60,085 nt of DNA from an uncultured Lachnospiraceae bacterium (GCA_948473115.1 CAOKWI010000021.1:1-60085), one strand, 5' to 3'. Shown: positions 52,233 through 60,085, numbered from the stretch's first letter. Made by a program: numbers and translations. Notes: generated by a model not told the origin, from the sequence alone.

Positions 52233-53213
52233 GTGGGCGGGAAGAAAGCCCTCCGGAAGCTGATTTATACAATGTTCCCCGTAAATTTTGACCGCTATAT
52301 CGAGGTGTTCGGCGGGGGCGGCTGGGTGCTCTTCGGCAGGCCGCCCGACTGCAGGTGCATGGAGGTCTATAACGACTACAACTCCAACCTTGCCAACCTG
52401 TTCACCTGCGTGAAGGAGAGGACATGGGCGTTCCTTAAGGAGCTAGGCTTCCTGCCGGTGAATGGCAGGGATGAGTTTGCCGTCATCCGCAGGTTCCTGG
52501 ATAAGCAGGAGTTTGACGCCCCGTTCCTTGCGGAGGAACTCAAACTGGCGCAGGTATCCCTGCCGGTGCCTGACTTTGAGGAAATCCGGGCGATCCTGAT
52601 GGAGAACGCGGAAGTGACGGACGTGAAGCGGGCCGCGGCATTCTTCAAGCTGATCCGCTACAGCTACGGGAGCGGCTGCACATCCTATGGCTGCAAGAAC
52701 TTTGACGTGCGCAAATGCTTTGACACCATCTGGCAGGCATCCCGCAGGCTTGCGGACACGGTGGTGGAGAACAAGGACTTCGAGGCGCTGATCCGGCAGT
52801 ATGACCGGGACGGCGCCTTTTTCTACTGTGACCCGCCCTACTACGAGACGGAAGGGCATTATGCCGTTGTGTTCCGCAAGGAGGACCACGCAAGGCTGCG
52901 GGATGTCCTGGCCGGGTGCAGGGGGAAATGGATGGTCAGCTATAATGACTGCGGTTTTATCCGGGACCTGTACGCAGGGTACACCATCACGGCGGTGACC
53001 CGCATCAACAACCTGGCACAGCGCTATGAAGGGGGCTGTGAGTTCCCGGAGGTGCTGATCACCAACTATGACCCGAAGGAGCGGGAAAGGGCGCAGCCCA
53101 TACAGATGAGCCTGTTCGGGATGTGCGGCAGCGATGGCGGGGAGGGCGGATACGAAATCACGGATGCCGCCAGGGAAAAGGAAGGAGGGACCTATGGGCA
53201 ATGCGATCTATAA
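52233..53213 (+). CDS. Dam-type (D12 class) N6-adenine DNA methyltransferase (326 aa)
   Basis: AdoMet motif I is seen as FDRYIEVFGGGGWVLF (about 18-33), target motif IV as FFYCDPPYYE (about 197-206), and the end has RINNLAQRYEGGCEFPEVLI as in D12 enzymes. It would methylate element DNA against restriction. The family's conserved opening (SFISWVGGKKALR) is in frame from 52218, but the codon where the start is expected (52212-52214) is ATA. AAAGGAGGTGG lies 8-12 bases before it. GTG 52233 is given as the formal start. Its last 20 bases overlap the AbrB gene. Confidence 0.88.
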   Translation: MGGKKALRKLIYTMFPVNFDRYIEVFGGGGWVLFGRPPDCRCMEVYNDYNSNLANLFTCVKERTWAFLKELGFLPVNGRDEFAVIRRFLDKQEFDAPFLAEELKLAQVSLPVPDFEEIRAILMENAEVTDVKRAAAFFKLIRYSYGSGCTSYGCKNFDVRKCFDTIWQASRRLADTVVENKDFEALIRQYDRDGAFFYCDPPYYETEGHYAVVFRKEDHARLRDVLAGCRGKWMVSYNDCGFIRDLYAGYTITAVTRINNLAQRYEGGCEFPEVLITNYDPKERERAQPIQMSLFGMCGSDGGEGGYEITDAAREKEGGTYGQCDL

Positions 53214-53472
53214 GCTGGTGGACGGCAAGGGAAGGGTGCTGATCCCCAAGGCGCTGCGGGAAGCGGCGAAACTGGAATACGGAGGCATCGTGCGGCTTGG
53301 GCTTGCGGACGGGAAAGTGACCGTCCGCAGGGTGGATGTGATAGAACCCGGCGACCAGTCGCCGGAGGCGGTGGAAGCCTATGTGCATGCGGCCTTAAAG
53401 ACCATGCCGGACAGCACAAGGCTTCAGCTGCTTGCGGAACTGAGCGGGCTGCTGCAGAAAAAGGAGGAATAG
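53194..53472 (+). CDS. SpoVT/AbrB-type DNA-binding protein (92 aa)
   Basis: The N-terminal 45 residues form the swapped-hairpin AbrB motif (YKLVDGKGRVLIPKALREAA, then GGIVRLGLADGKVTVRRVDV). The rest is a helical tail. Such proteins act as transition-state-type regulators or antitoxins. GGAGGGACCT precedes the ATG, and the start lies inside the end of the methylase gene, so the two are coupled. Confidence 0.88.
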   Translation: MGNAIYKLVDGKGRVLIPKALREAAKLEYGGIVRLGLADGKVTVRRVDVIEPGDQSPEAVEAYVHAALKTMPDSTRLQLLAELSGLLQKKEE

Positions 53473-53476
53473 CGCC

Positions 53477-54037
53477 ATGCACGAATATACAAAAAATGAC
53501 TGCTGCCGGACCGGGTATGGTTTCTCCCTGAAAGGGAAGGTTGTGGTGTTATCCAAGGCGGCGCTGCCGCCAGAGCATCCGGGACAGCTTTTCCTTTGCA
53601 CAGGAGGGAACGGGGCGAACCCTAACCCCATGGGGCGGAGCGTGTTCCTTGTTTCCCTTTCAAACGGGGAAAGCTGCCGTTTCTGGCGGGGGGATGTGCT
53701 TGGCACGCTGAAGCCGGAACTGCTGCCGGATGAGGAAAAGCTGATGCTCTCCCAGGTCCGTCCTGCCGGGGCAAAAGACCCTGCCCGGAGCGATCCGGAA
53801 TATTCCGGGTACAGCTTCCTGCCGGACGGCCGCTACAGTGCGGGCGTATGGCTGTGCAGCCCCCAGGAGGCGCTTGATTATGTGGAGATGCAGAAACCCT
53901 ACCAGCACCGGGTGCTGGTCTGTGACAGGGATGATTTTGCGGTGATGGAAGTCATAGACGGAAAACTCATATATCCCGATGAACAGGCGCTTGCCGGATT
54001 CCGGCAGGGGCAGGGCAGAGGGATGACCATGCAATAG
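53477..54037 (+). CDS. Integrative-element protein of unknown function (186 aa)
   Basis: A soluble, mixed alpha/beta protein. Recognisable stretches are GQLFLCTGGNGANPNPMGRS, then VFLVSLSNGESCRFWRGDVL and SGYSFLPDGRYSAGVWLCSP. The end (GQGRGMTMQ) resembles the tails of its neighbours (GQGMAMEQ, GQTMQL), which hints at repeated domain shuffling on the element. I do not recognise the family. It starts 4 bases after the AbrB stop. Confidence 0.68.
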   Translation: MHEYTKNDCCRTGYGFSLKGKVVVLSKAALPPEHPGQLFLCTGGNGANPNPMGRSVFLVSLSNGESCRFWRGDVLGTLKPELLPDEEKLMLSQVRPAGAKDPARSDPEYSGYSFLPDGRYSAGVWLCSPQEALDYVEMQKPYQHRVLVCDRDDFAVMEVIDGKLIYPDEQALAGFRQGQGRGMTMQ

Positions 54038-54077
54038 CACAGGCGGTGCCTGTATTATGCAGGAAGGAGGGAGAAAT

Positions 54078-54641
54078 GTGAGCCAGGTCCGGATTGAAAA
54101 CGGGATCATCATGTATTACGGAAACAAGGCCGGCAGGGTGGAGGACGGGTGTGCCGTGGTGGACCCCATGTTCAAAGGGGAGGAAATCAGCAGGTTCTTA
54201 GAAAGGCAGCGGCATATCCGGGAAGTCAGATGGATGGACGGGATGTTTGACCGCCTCATGGCAGGGGGACAGGAGGGTACTGCGGCGCAGGGACTTAAAA
54301 ATGTCCGCGTCTGGCAGCTGAAACCCGATGTGGATGTGTATATGAAATTCATCGGGTATGAGGAAACCTGCAGGAAGTTTGGCCCGCCGGATCAGGAAAA
54401 CTACCACGCGGTGTACGATGGTGCGGCGGAAACCAATGACCTGGAGGCGCTGTACATGAAGTTCGGGAATGACGGCAGTGCCCTGCCTGCAGGCTACAGG
54501 GGGCATTCCCTTTCCATGAGCGATGTGCTGGAGCTTTATGACAGTACGGGGAGCAGCTTCTACTATGTGGACCGTACCGGTTTCCAGGAGATGGAGTTTG
54601 CCGCCCCGCAGCAGGCCCAGGGCCAGACAATGCAGCTCTGA
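54078..54641 (+). CDS. YodL-like domain protein of the element (187 aa)
   Basis: The C-terminal half includes LPAGYRGHSLSMSDVLELYD and SSFYYVDRTGFQEMEF, the pattern I associate with YodL/LPD-type domains of mobile-element proteins. The N-terminal half carries IIMYYGNKAGRVEDGCAVVD. No TM or catalytic motif is seen. GTG 54078 follows AGGAGG at 7 bases and is preferred. The final residues QGQTMQL match the tails of the neighbouring genes. Confidence 0.68.
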   Translation: MSQVRIENGIIMYYGNKAGRVEDGCAVVDPMFKGEEISRFLERQRHIREVRWMDGMFDRLMAGGQEGTAAQGLKNVRVWQLKPDVDVYMKFIGYEETCRKFGPPDQENYHAVYDGAAETNDLEALYMKFGNDGSALPAGYRGHSLSMSDVLELYDSTGSSFYYVDRTGFQEMEFAAPQQAQGQTMQL

Positions 54642-54727
54642 CAGGCAGAAGGCTCCCCACGCCGGCCTGTCTGCTGGATAGACAGCATCAATGCCTTTAT
54701 GAAGGCAGAAAAAGAAGGAGGATTTTT

Positions 54728-55072
54728 ATGTCTACACTGGATGTCAAGATCAGTTCCATGTACCCGCCCGGACAGCAGGGCGGCATCAGGGCTTATGCCT
54801 CTGCGACCATAGACGGCTGTTTTGCCGTGCGGGGGATCAAGGTGGTGGAGGGCGGCAGGGACGGCCTGTTTGTGTCCATGCCCAGCCGGAAAACAACGGA
54901 TGGCTACAAGGAGGTGTGCTTTCCTGTAACAGCGGAGTTCCGCAATGAGCTCCACAATGCCGTGCTGGATGCCTACCAGCAGGCGCTCACCATGGCGCAG
55001 GCGCCGCCTGCCCCGCAGGAGGCGCCCGAAGGCGGGACACCCCAGGAAGGCCAGCAGATGGCAGGGATGTAA
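54728..55072 (+). CDS. SpoVG family protein (114 aa)
   Basis: Residues 3-85 follow SpoVG: LDVKISSMYPPGQQGGIRAY, ASATIDGCFAVRGIKVVEGG, then GLFVSMPSRKTTDGYKEVCF and PVTAEFRNELHNAVLDAY. The last 25 residues are a Pro/Gln/Ala-rich tail. SpoVG proteins bind nucleic acids. Element-borne copies are common in Firmicutes. GAAGGAGG precedes the ATG. Confidence 0.93.
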   Translation: MSTLDVKISSMYPPGQQGGIRAYASATIDGCFAVRGIKVVEGGRDGLFVSMPSRKTTDGYKEVCFPVTAEFRNELHNAVLDAYQQALTMAQAPPAPQEAPEGGTPQEGQQMAGM

Positions 55073-55126
55073 CAGATGCAGGACCAGGATATCAATATCA
55101 TAAAACAAAAAATGGAGGGACCATCA

Positions 55127-55366
55127 ATGAAGAAGATCAGAAATCAGTTTAACAGAGTGTGCGGTGTTTTGGCGGTAAAAGCCATGGAGGCAAAAGAGAA
55201 GCTGGCGGAGCGCTCCGGGGAGGGCTATGTTGACACGGCGGTCAAGATCCTGATCGCAGTGGTGCTCGGCGCACTCCTGCTGGCCGGCCTGTATGCCCTG
55301 TTCAAGGATACGGTTCTGCCCACGCTGGTAAACCGCATCCAGCAGATGTTCAACTATGCCGGTTAA
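55127..55366 (+). CDS. Single-TM pilin-like small protein (DUF6133-like) (79 aa)
   Basis: A polar N-terminal half (MKKIRNQFNRVCGVLAVKAM) is followed by SGEGYVDTAVKILIAVVLGA, a hydrophobic helix, and a short polar end with a final Gly. The G-x-x-D before the helix resembles a Flp/Tad prepilin cleavage site. A prepilin peptidase gene follows at once. It is plausibly the pilin subunit of the Tad-like block (inference). GGAGGG precedes the ATG. Confidence 0.78.
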   Translation: MKKIRNQFNRVCGVLAVKAMEAKEKLAERSGEGYVDTAVKILIAVVLGALLLAGLYALFKDTVLPTLVNRIQQMFNYAG

Positions 55367-55391
55367 CCCGGCAGCCTGCCAGGGAACGCCT

Positions 55392-55838
55392 ATGCCGCCA
55401 GGGATGCTGCTGCAGGCTGTGCTGTTTCTCTTTCTGCTGGTGATTGTTTCCGTCTGGGACATAAAGGATCGGGAGATCCCAGATGGGCTGCAGGCGGCCA
55501 TCGCACTGCTGTCCCTGCTGCATTTTTCCCCGTGGAATCTGGCCGGGGCGCTTACGGCGCTGCCGTACCTCTTAGTGGCCCTGGCAGGAAAGGGGACAGG
55601 CGGGATCGGGGGCGGGGATATCAAGCTGGCGGCATCCATGGGGACCGTGCTTGGACTGCCGGCCAGCCTGGCAGCATCCGTCCTGGGGCTGTCAGCATTT
55701 ATCGTTTACGGGTTTATCTGTTCCTGCATAAGGAGGCTTAAGGGGAGGAAGGGAAGGACCGCCCATCCCGCGGGGCCGTTCCTGGCGGCAGGGGCAGCCA
55801 TAGCTTATTTCATGGAGATTGGAGGATGGATCATATGA
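55392..55838 (+). CDS. Type IV prepilin peptidase, A24/TadV type (148 aa)
   Basis: This is a membrane aspartyl protease with the two catalytic Asp motifs: SVWDIKDREIPD (first) and GGIGGGDIKLAASMG (second, GxGD type). About four hydrophobic segments are seen, the short Tad/archaeal-like length without an N-methyltransferase part. It should cleave the adjacent pilin-like protein. ATG 55392 has AGGGA at 6 bases. An in-frame ATG at 55356 overlapping the pilin gene is possible. The stop overlaps the next start (ATGA). Confidence 0.87.
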   Translation: MPPGMLLQAVLFLFLLVIVSVWDIKDREIPDGLQAAIALLSLLHFSPWNLAGALTALPYLLVALAGKGTGGIGGGDIKLAASMGTVLGLPASLAASVLGLSAFIVYGFICSCIRRLKGRKGRTAHPAGPFLAAGAAIAYFMEIGGWII

Positions 55839-55933
55839 AAAAGAAAATCATCATCACATTTTGTGCCGCTGTGCCGGTTGTGGCGCTGGCGGCGTTTTTA
55901 CGCAGCCGCAGGAAAAGATACGCGGTGCGGTAG
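55835..55933 (+). CDS. Very small membrane peptide (32 aa)
   Basis: A short gene overlapping the peptidase stop by 4 bases, with GGAGGATGGATCAT upstream. The product has three lysines, one hydrophobic helix (about 4-22) and a basic C-terminus (RSRRKRYAVR). It could be a subunit or stabiliser of the secretion block. A GC-rich hairpin (GGCGGGC...GCCCGCC, about 55941-55968) without T run follows. Confidence 0.6.
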   Translation: MKKKIIITFCAAVPVVALAAFLRSRRKRYAVR

Positions 55934-56007
55934 TAAACGGGGCGGGCTTTCAGGGAAGGCCCGCCTGATACTTAATACAGAATATTTGATTTTCAGGAGG
56001 GAACAGA

Positions 56008-56874
56008 ATGCAGATTTTTAAGAACAGGATCGTCATAGGAGTGGCCTGCATCATCCTGTCGCTTGTCATATGCTTTGCGGTCACGCCGCTTTTTAACAGG
56101 AGCATCAGCGAAAAGGCACAGATCGTGCGGGTGGTCAGGGAGATCAAAAAGGGCGAGGAGATCACGGCGGCACAGGTAAAGGTGGTGGAAGTAGGAGGCT
56201 ATAATCTGCCGGAGGACGTGGTGCGGAACCCTGAAACCGCCATCGGCAGGTACGCCTCCGCCGATTTTGCGCCGGGGGATTATATCATCGCCTCCAAGAT
56301 CGCGGATGAGCCTGCCGCGGAAAATGCCTACCTTTACAGCTTAAACGGGGAAAAGCAGGCCATGTCCGTGACGGTGAAAGCCTTTGCCAACGGGCTGTCC
56401 GGGAAACTGCAGAGCGGCGACATCGTATCCGTCATAGCCCCGGATTACAGGAAACAGGGGGCGACCGTGATCCCGCCCGAACTCCAGTATGTGGAGGTCA
56501 TTGCCGTGACGGCGAACAGCGGGTATGACGCCAACACAGGGGAGCGGGAGGATGAGGACTCGGAAAGGGAGCTGCCCACCACCGTGACGCTGTTAGTCAC
56601 GCCGGAGCAGTCCAGGATACTGGCGGAACTGGAAGCGGACGGCAAGCTGCACCTTTCCCTGGTTTACCGTGGGGATGCGGGAAACGCCGCCAGATTCATA
56701 GCGGCGCAGGAGGCCGTTCTGGAGGAACTGTATGCGCCTGAAGAAAGCGGGGAAGGAACCGCAGAAGGCGCCCAGGAAACGGAGGAAAGAAACGGGGAGC
56801 AAAAAGACAGCTGGTCCATGGAGGAAGAAATCAGGAAAGCAGAGGAAGCGCTGTCGGGAAGCGGGGTGGAGTAA
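56008..56874 (+). CDS. CpaB/SAF domain pilus assembly protein (288 aa)
   Basis: One N-terminal TM (about 8-28) is followed by an SAF domain (IVRVVREIKKGEEITAAQVK, then YASADFAPGDYIIASKI) and the RcpC/CpaB-type part (MSVTVKAFANGLSGKLQSGD, IVSVIAPDY; LPTTVTLLVTPEQSRILAEL). The C-terminal 45 residues are Glu-rich and flexible. CpaB helps assemble the Flp/Tad secretion channel. In a Gram-positive element it may act at the outer face of the membrane. CAGGAGGG precedes the ATG. Confidence 0.87.
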   Translation: MQIFKNRIVIGVACIILSLVICFAVTPLFNRSISEKAQIVRVVREIKKGEEITAAQVKVVEVGGYNLPEDVVRNPETAIGRYASADFAPGDYIIASKIADEPAAENAYLYSLNGEKQAMSVTVKAFANGLSGKLQSGDIVSVIAPDYRKQGATVIPPELQYVEVIAVTANSGYDANTGEREDEDSERELPTTVTLLVTPEQSRILAELEADGKLHLSLVYRGDAGNAARFIAAQEAVLEELYAPEESGEGTAEGAQETEERNGEQKDSWSMEEEIRKAEEALSGSGVE

Positions 56875-56877
56875 GCC

Positions 56878-57690
56878 TTGAATTTCATGAAGAACAGCAT
56901 ATTCAGCCGGAAGGATGGCGGGGATGATGACCGCATGGAGCCGGAAAAGGGAAACCAGGTGCTGGCAGTGTGGGGAAGCCCCGGCTGCGGCAAGACAACG
57001 GTGGCCGTCAAGCTGGCGGCATACCTGGCACAGCAGAAGAAGGACGTGGCGCTGCTTTTATGCGACATGAACACGCCCATGCTCCCCTGCATCTGCCCTC
57101 CGGGGGACCTGGAGGAAGAACATTCCCTGGGGAGCATCCTTGCGGCAAGCCATGTCTCGGAGTCCCTGGTGCGGCACAACTGCATTACCCATAAGAGGTT
57201 CCGCCACCTTGCCATCATCGGGATGAGGAAGGGGGAGAACGAATACACCTATCCGCCCTATGAGCGGACCCAGGCGGAGGAACTGCTGCAGGCGTTAAGG
57301 AACATTGCCCCCTATGTGGTCATCGACTGCGGCAGCTCCATCGCCAACGACATCCTCTCCGCCATCGCCCTGCTCAAGTCCGACGCGGTACTGCGGATGG
57401 TAAACTGTGACTTAAAATCCATCAGCTACCTGTCCAGCCAGCTGCCCCTGTTAAAGGAGAGCAAATGGGATGCGGAGAAGCAGTACAGGGTGGCAAGCAA
57501 CGTGTACCCTAACGAGGCCAGCGGCCATATGGAGCAGGTGCTGGGGAGCGTGGCATTCCAGATCCCACATTCCGGGGAGGTGGCGTCACAGGTCCTGGAG
57601 GGGAACCTGTTTAAGGAGCTGGGCCTGAAGGACAGCAGGGCATTCCGGAAATCACTGGAATCCATCGCAAAGGAGGTGTTCGGATGTTAG
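56878..57690 (+). CDS. CpaE/ParA-like ATPase (270 aa)
   Basis: A deviant Walker A, WGSPGCGKTTVAVKLAAYLA, is at about 31-50, then LLLCDMNTP (Walker A' Asp) and YVVIDCGSSIAND (Walker B region). The fold is that of the MinD/ParA group, as in CpaE/TadZ proteins that place the Tad machine in the cell. The likely start is TTG 56878 with GGAG 6-7 bases upstream; ATG 56887 is the alternative. It lies 3 bases after cpaB and overlaps cpaF by 7. Confidence 0.85.
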   Translation: MNFMKNSIFSRKDGGDDDRMEPEKGNQVLAVWGSPGCGKTTVAVKLAAYLAQQKKDVALLLCDMNTPMLPCICPPGDLEEEHSLGSILAASHVSESLVRHNCITHKRFRHLAIIGMRKGENEYTYPPYERTQAEELLQALRNIAPYVVIDCGSSIANDILSAIALLKSDAVLRMVNCDLKSISYLSSQLPLLKESKWDAEKQYRVASNVYPNEASGHMEQVLGSVAFQIPHSGEVASQVLEGNLFKELGLKDSRAFRKSLESIAKEVFGC

Positions 57691-59651
57691 GGGAAAAGCG
57701 GAGCAGGGCGGCATTCCAGGGGAATTTTCCGGAAAGTGTTCAGGACGGGATAGGTGCGGATGCAGGGAAAACGGAAGCGGGAAATGCGCCGTCCGGGTAC
57801 AAAGAGGAAAGACAAAAGGGAACCGGACAAGGAAACGCACCCACAGGGTACAAAGGGGCAGGGCAGAAAGGAACCGGGCAGGCCGGACCAGGAAATGCGC
57901 CGGAGAGGGGCACGGGTGCGGGAATGCCTGTTCCGGTATCTGCCGGGGAGGCATACCTGGACAGCCTGTTAAACGGCTGCCTCGGCGGGGAGGCAGCCGG
58001 ATGCCCTGACAGTGGGGGCAGGGCAATGGGGGATGGCAGGGGAACCATTCCCACACATACGGATGAAAGCAGGAAGATCCTGACGGATGCCGGGAAACAG
58101 GCGGGAAACGCCTGTGAACCCACAGCAGGGGAAATACGGCATATCCCTGTGGCAAAAATAGAATCTTCCGGAGAGGTATCTGCTGAAAGGAAAGAGGTGC
58201 CTGAAAGGGAGGAATCCCCTGAAACGGAAGAAGATTATGATACACCCAGGCGGGAGGCCAGGACGCTGCGCACCCATGGCCTGTTTTTTGAGGCGGATGC
58301 GGAGGGCAGGGATTTTGCCTCGGTGTTAAAGGAGGTGCAGGCGTACCTGTCCAAGGAGTACAGCAGCCTGGTCACGGCAGAGGGCAGCGAAGATGCAAGG
58401 GCGCAGATCAGGCGCTTTGCGGGCAAGTACATCCAGGACCACCGGATATCCGTGCCCGGCATGGATACGGAAACGCTGATCGCCGCCATCTATTCCGAGA
58501 TGGCAGAATTCGGTTTCCTGACCAAATATATCTATGGGGAAGGAATTGAGGAAATCGACATCAATGCATGGGATGACGTGGAGGTGCAGTTTGCGGGCGG
58601 CGTGACTGAGAAGCTCACGGAGCATTTTGACAGCCCGGAGCATGCCATCAACGTGGTGCGGCGCATGCTGCATGTCTCCGGCATGGTGCTGGATGACGCC
58701 AGCCCCAGCGTCCTTGGGCACCTTTCCAAGAACATCCGCATCGCCGTGCTGAAGACGCCCATCGTGGATGAGGACGTGGGCGTGGCGGCCAGCATCCGCA
58801 TCGTCAACCCCCAGAGCATGAAAAAGCAGGACTTCATAAAGGGCGGCACGGCAACGGGGCAGATGCTGGACTTTTTGGCGGAGTGTATCCGTTACGGCAT
58901 CTCCGTGTGCGTGGCGGGGGCCACCAGCTCCGGCAAGACCACCCTCCTTGGGTGGCTGCTCACCACCATCCCGGACGGCAAGCGCATCTACAGCATAGAG
59001 AACGGCTCCAGGGAGCTGGCCCTGGTGCGCAGGAAGGAGGGGAGGGTGGTCAATTCCGTCATCCATACCCTGACCCGCGACAGCGAGAACGAGCGCCAGA
59101 GGGTGGACCAGATCGCACTGCTTGACATGGCGCTGCGGTTCAACCCGGACATCATCGTGGTGGGGGAGATGCGGGGGCCGGAGGCGAATGCGGCGCAGGA
59201 GGCCGCCCGCACCGGCGTGGCCGTGGTCACCACCATCCACTCCATGAGCTGCGACGCCACCTACAGGCGCATGGTGTCCCTCTGCAAGCGGGCCGTTGAC
59301 ATGGGGGACGACACCCTGATGGGGTTCGTCACGGAGGCATACCCCATCGTGGCGTTCTGCAAACAGCTGGAGAACAAGGACCGGCGCCTGATGGAGATCA
59401 TGGAATGCGAGATCCTGCCGGACGGCACAAGGAAGTTCCGCCCCCTGTTCCAGTACCAGATCACGGAGAACCGGGTGGAGGACGGGAAATTCATCATCAA
59501 GGGGAGCCACAGGCAGGTCAATCCCATATCGGAGGGCCTTGCCCGGCGCCTGATGGAGAACGGGATGCCCCAGGAGATGCTCCTGCGGCTTCTGGCGGCG
59601 CCTGATAAAAACAGAGAAAGGAAGGAGGGGATGCCCTATGACGGCAATTGA
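57684..59651 (+). CDS. CpaF/TadA (VirB11-like) secretion ATPase with long repetitive N-terminus (655 aa)
   Basis: The ATPase (about 215-620) has the N-domain IYGEGIEEIDINAWDDVEVQ, Walker A GATSSGKTTLLGW (about 412), the Asp and His boxes, Walker B DIIVVGEMRGPEAN and TTIHSMS. It drives pilus/channel assembly of the Tad type. The first 190 residues are not part of the family core. Residues 25-80 are a Gly/Lys/Gln repeat (units like GYKEERQKGTGQGNAP), followed by a low-complexity charged linker. AAAGGAGG precedes the ATG. Confidence 0.9.
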   Translation: MLGEKRSRAAFQGNFPESVQDGIGADAGKTEAGNAPSGYKEERQKGTGQGNAPTGYKGAGQKGTGQAGPGNAPERGTGAGMPVPVSAGEAYLDSLLNGCLGGEAAGCPDSGGRAMGDGRGTIPTHTDESRKILTDAGKQAGNACEPTAGEIRHIPVAKIESSGEVSAERKEVPEREESPETEEDYDTPRREARTLRTHGLFFEADAEGRDFASVLKEVQAYLSKEYSSLVTAEGSEDARAQIRRFAGKYIQDHRISVPGMDTETLIAAIYSEMAEFGFLTKYIYGEGIEEIDINAWDDVEVQFAGGVTEKLTEHFDSPEHAINVVRRMLHVSGMVLDDASPSVLGHLSKNIRIAVLKTPIVDEDVGVAASIRIVNPQSMKKQDFIKGGTATGQMLDFLAECIRYGISVCVAGATSSGKTTLLGWLLTTIPDGKRIYSIENGSRELALVRRKEGRVVNSVIHTLTRDSENERQRVDQIALLDMALRFNPDIIVVGEMRGPEANAAQEAARTGVAVVTTIHSMSCDATYRRMVSLCKRAVDMGDDTLMGFVTEAYPIVAFCKQLENKDRRLMEIMECEILPDGTRKFRPLFQYQITENRVEDGKFIIKGSHRQVNPISEGLARRLMENGMPQEMLLRLLAAPDKNRERKEGMPYDGN

Positions 59652-60085
59652 ACTGTTGGCCTGCGCCGGCTTGATTACCGGCGTGTTCCTGATCCTGGGA
59701 TTAAAGCCCACGGAATTCACGGACGGCCTGTTTGCCTTTCTGATAAGACCGAGAGGCAGCATCCGGGAGGATATCCGGGAAACCTCCGGGCGGAAGAAAC
59801 CGGGGCCGCTGCGCCGGGAGATACTGGAGGCACAGGGCGTGCTGGAGATGACGGGGAGGGGGCGGCGGTTCTCCCTGGTATGTGCGGCAGCCCTGGCGCT
59901 GTTCTGCGCGGGAGGCTCCGCCGCCATCCTCCTGGGGAACTTTTTCCTGGCACCGGTCATGGCGGTGGGGTTCCTGTTCCTGCCGTTCTGGTATGTGAAG
60001 CTGACGGCCAGCCATTACAAGCGCGATGTATCGGCGGAGCTGGAAACGGCGCTGTCGGTGATCACCACCGCCTACCTGCGGACCG
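59638..60085 (+). CDS. TadB-like secretion membrane protein, cut by window end
   Basis: The frame opens at the ATG after GGAGGGG and overlaps cpaF by 14 bases. A TM (about 5-22) is followed by a basic cytoplasmic loop with GRKKPGPLRREILEAQG, then two hydrophobic segments (about 80-112) and SHYKRDVSAELETALSVITT. This is the arrangement of TadB/type II secretion F-domain proteins. At least 149 codons are present and the gene continues beyond the window. Confidence 0.75.
   Translation, partial: MTAIELLACAGLITGVFLILGLKPTEFTDGLFAFLIRPRGSIREDIRETSGRKKPGPLRREILEAQGVLEMTGRGRRFSLVCAAALALFCAGGSAAILLGNFFLAPVMAVGFLFLPFWYVKLTASHYKRDVSAELETALSVITTAYLRT

Larger units (their letters stand above)
46595..60085. 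mobile_element. Integrative (ICE-like) element, left part; right end outside window
   Basis: The left boundary is inferred from the abrupt change inside the ABC ATPase gene. All genes to the right are on the plus strand. They belong to families common on integrative conjugative elements of Firmicutes: ArdA-type antirestriction proteins, Dam-type methylase, DUF4314, DUF6075-like, YodL-like, SpoVG, and a Tad-like secretion block. No relaxase, coupling protein or integrase lies within the window, so conjugative ability is not shown. Confidence 0.75.

Noticed and set aside
58326..59960. 544-aa minus-strand reading frame over cpaF
   Set aside because: It mirrors the strongly conserved CpaF ATPase; composition (His/Arg/Pro-rich) is that of an antisense shadow in GC-rich DNA.

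Overview
The window looks like a chromosome segment from an anaerobic gut-type member of the Clostridia, most likely Lachnospiraceae. This is inferred from the gene families seen: LytTR/GHKL two-component pairs, degenerate GGDEF-EAL proteins, ThyX, SpoVG- and DUF4314-type integrative-element genes, strong AGGAGG ribosome binding sites and moderately high GC. No species can be named from the sequence alone. The DNA is rich in short tandem duplications and in intergenic palindromes.

Layout. (1) 1-10.4 kb is chromosomal housekeeping and signalling DNA. It holds tRNA-Gln (cut by the window edge), tRNA-Lys, a 2-TM protein, a MATE exporter, tRNA-Leu, a membrane EAL phosphodiesterase, a Ca2+/Na+ antiporter, a membrane GGDEF diguanylate cyclase, a CYTH protein, a DJ-1/PfpI protein and ThyX. 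(2) 10.7-27.9 kb is a single same-strand run of about 17 genes encoding a contractile phage-tail-like injection system (extracellular CIS type): terminator/cap (DUF4255), PAAR-like tip (DUF4280), sheath, two tube proteins, small assembly proteins (one of 58 aa, DUF6760-like), CIS_tube/Afp7-like protein, separate gpD and gpV spike parts, gp25, two large baseplate J-type wedges, a gpI-like protein and an AAA+ ATPase. No capsid, portal, terminase, lysis or integrase gene is present, so it is not an ordinary prophage. No tape-measure protein and no recognisable toxin is seen either. (3) 27.9-36.05 kb holds a small XRE regulator, a pair of ABC exporter half-transporters, a LytTR response regulator, a GHKL kinase and a third half-transporter. 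A fold-back, MITE-like element lies between regulator and kinase. (4) 36.05-43.4 kb holds, on the minus strand, a second exporter pair preceded by an XRE regulator fused to a PurM/AIR-synthase-like domain, and a Uma2-type nuclease. On the plus strand is an XRE-TPR regulator. (5) 43.6-46.6 kb holds a MacB/FtsX-type permease and its ATPase. The ATPase reading frame is cut at the Walker B aspartate. (6) From about 46,595 to the right edge the DNA is an integrative (ICE-like) element. It carries a small basic protein, an Imm51-like protein, DUF4314 and DUF6075-like proteins, two ArdA-type antirestriction proteins, a Dam-type methylase, AbrB, YodL-like and SpoVG proteins, and a Tad/Flp-like secretion block (pilin-like peptide, prepilin peptidase, CpaB, CpaE, CpaF, start of TadB).

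How the genes work together. The CIS genes are close-packed, often overlapping by 4 bases, and should be co-expressed to build a complete sheath-tube-baseplate-spike particle. The gene leading the run is an unrecognised 536-aa protein with a proline-rich linker. The two exporter groups each have their own regulator nearby: LytTR/GHKL for the first, XRE-PurM for the second. The integrative element has apparently destroyed the ATPase of the FtsX-type transporter. The most notable items are the CIS locus in a Clostridia background, the XRE-PurM fusion, the element junction inside the ABC gene, and several repeat phenomena: tandem duplications running across stop codons, repeats in ABC linkers, and several families of intergenic palindromes.
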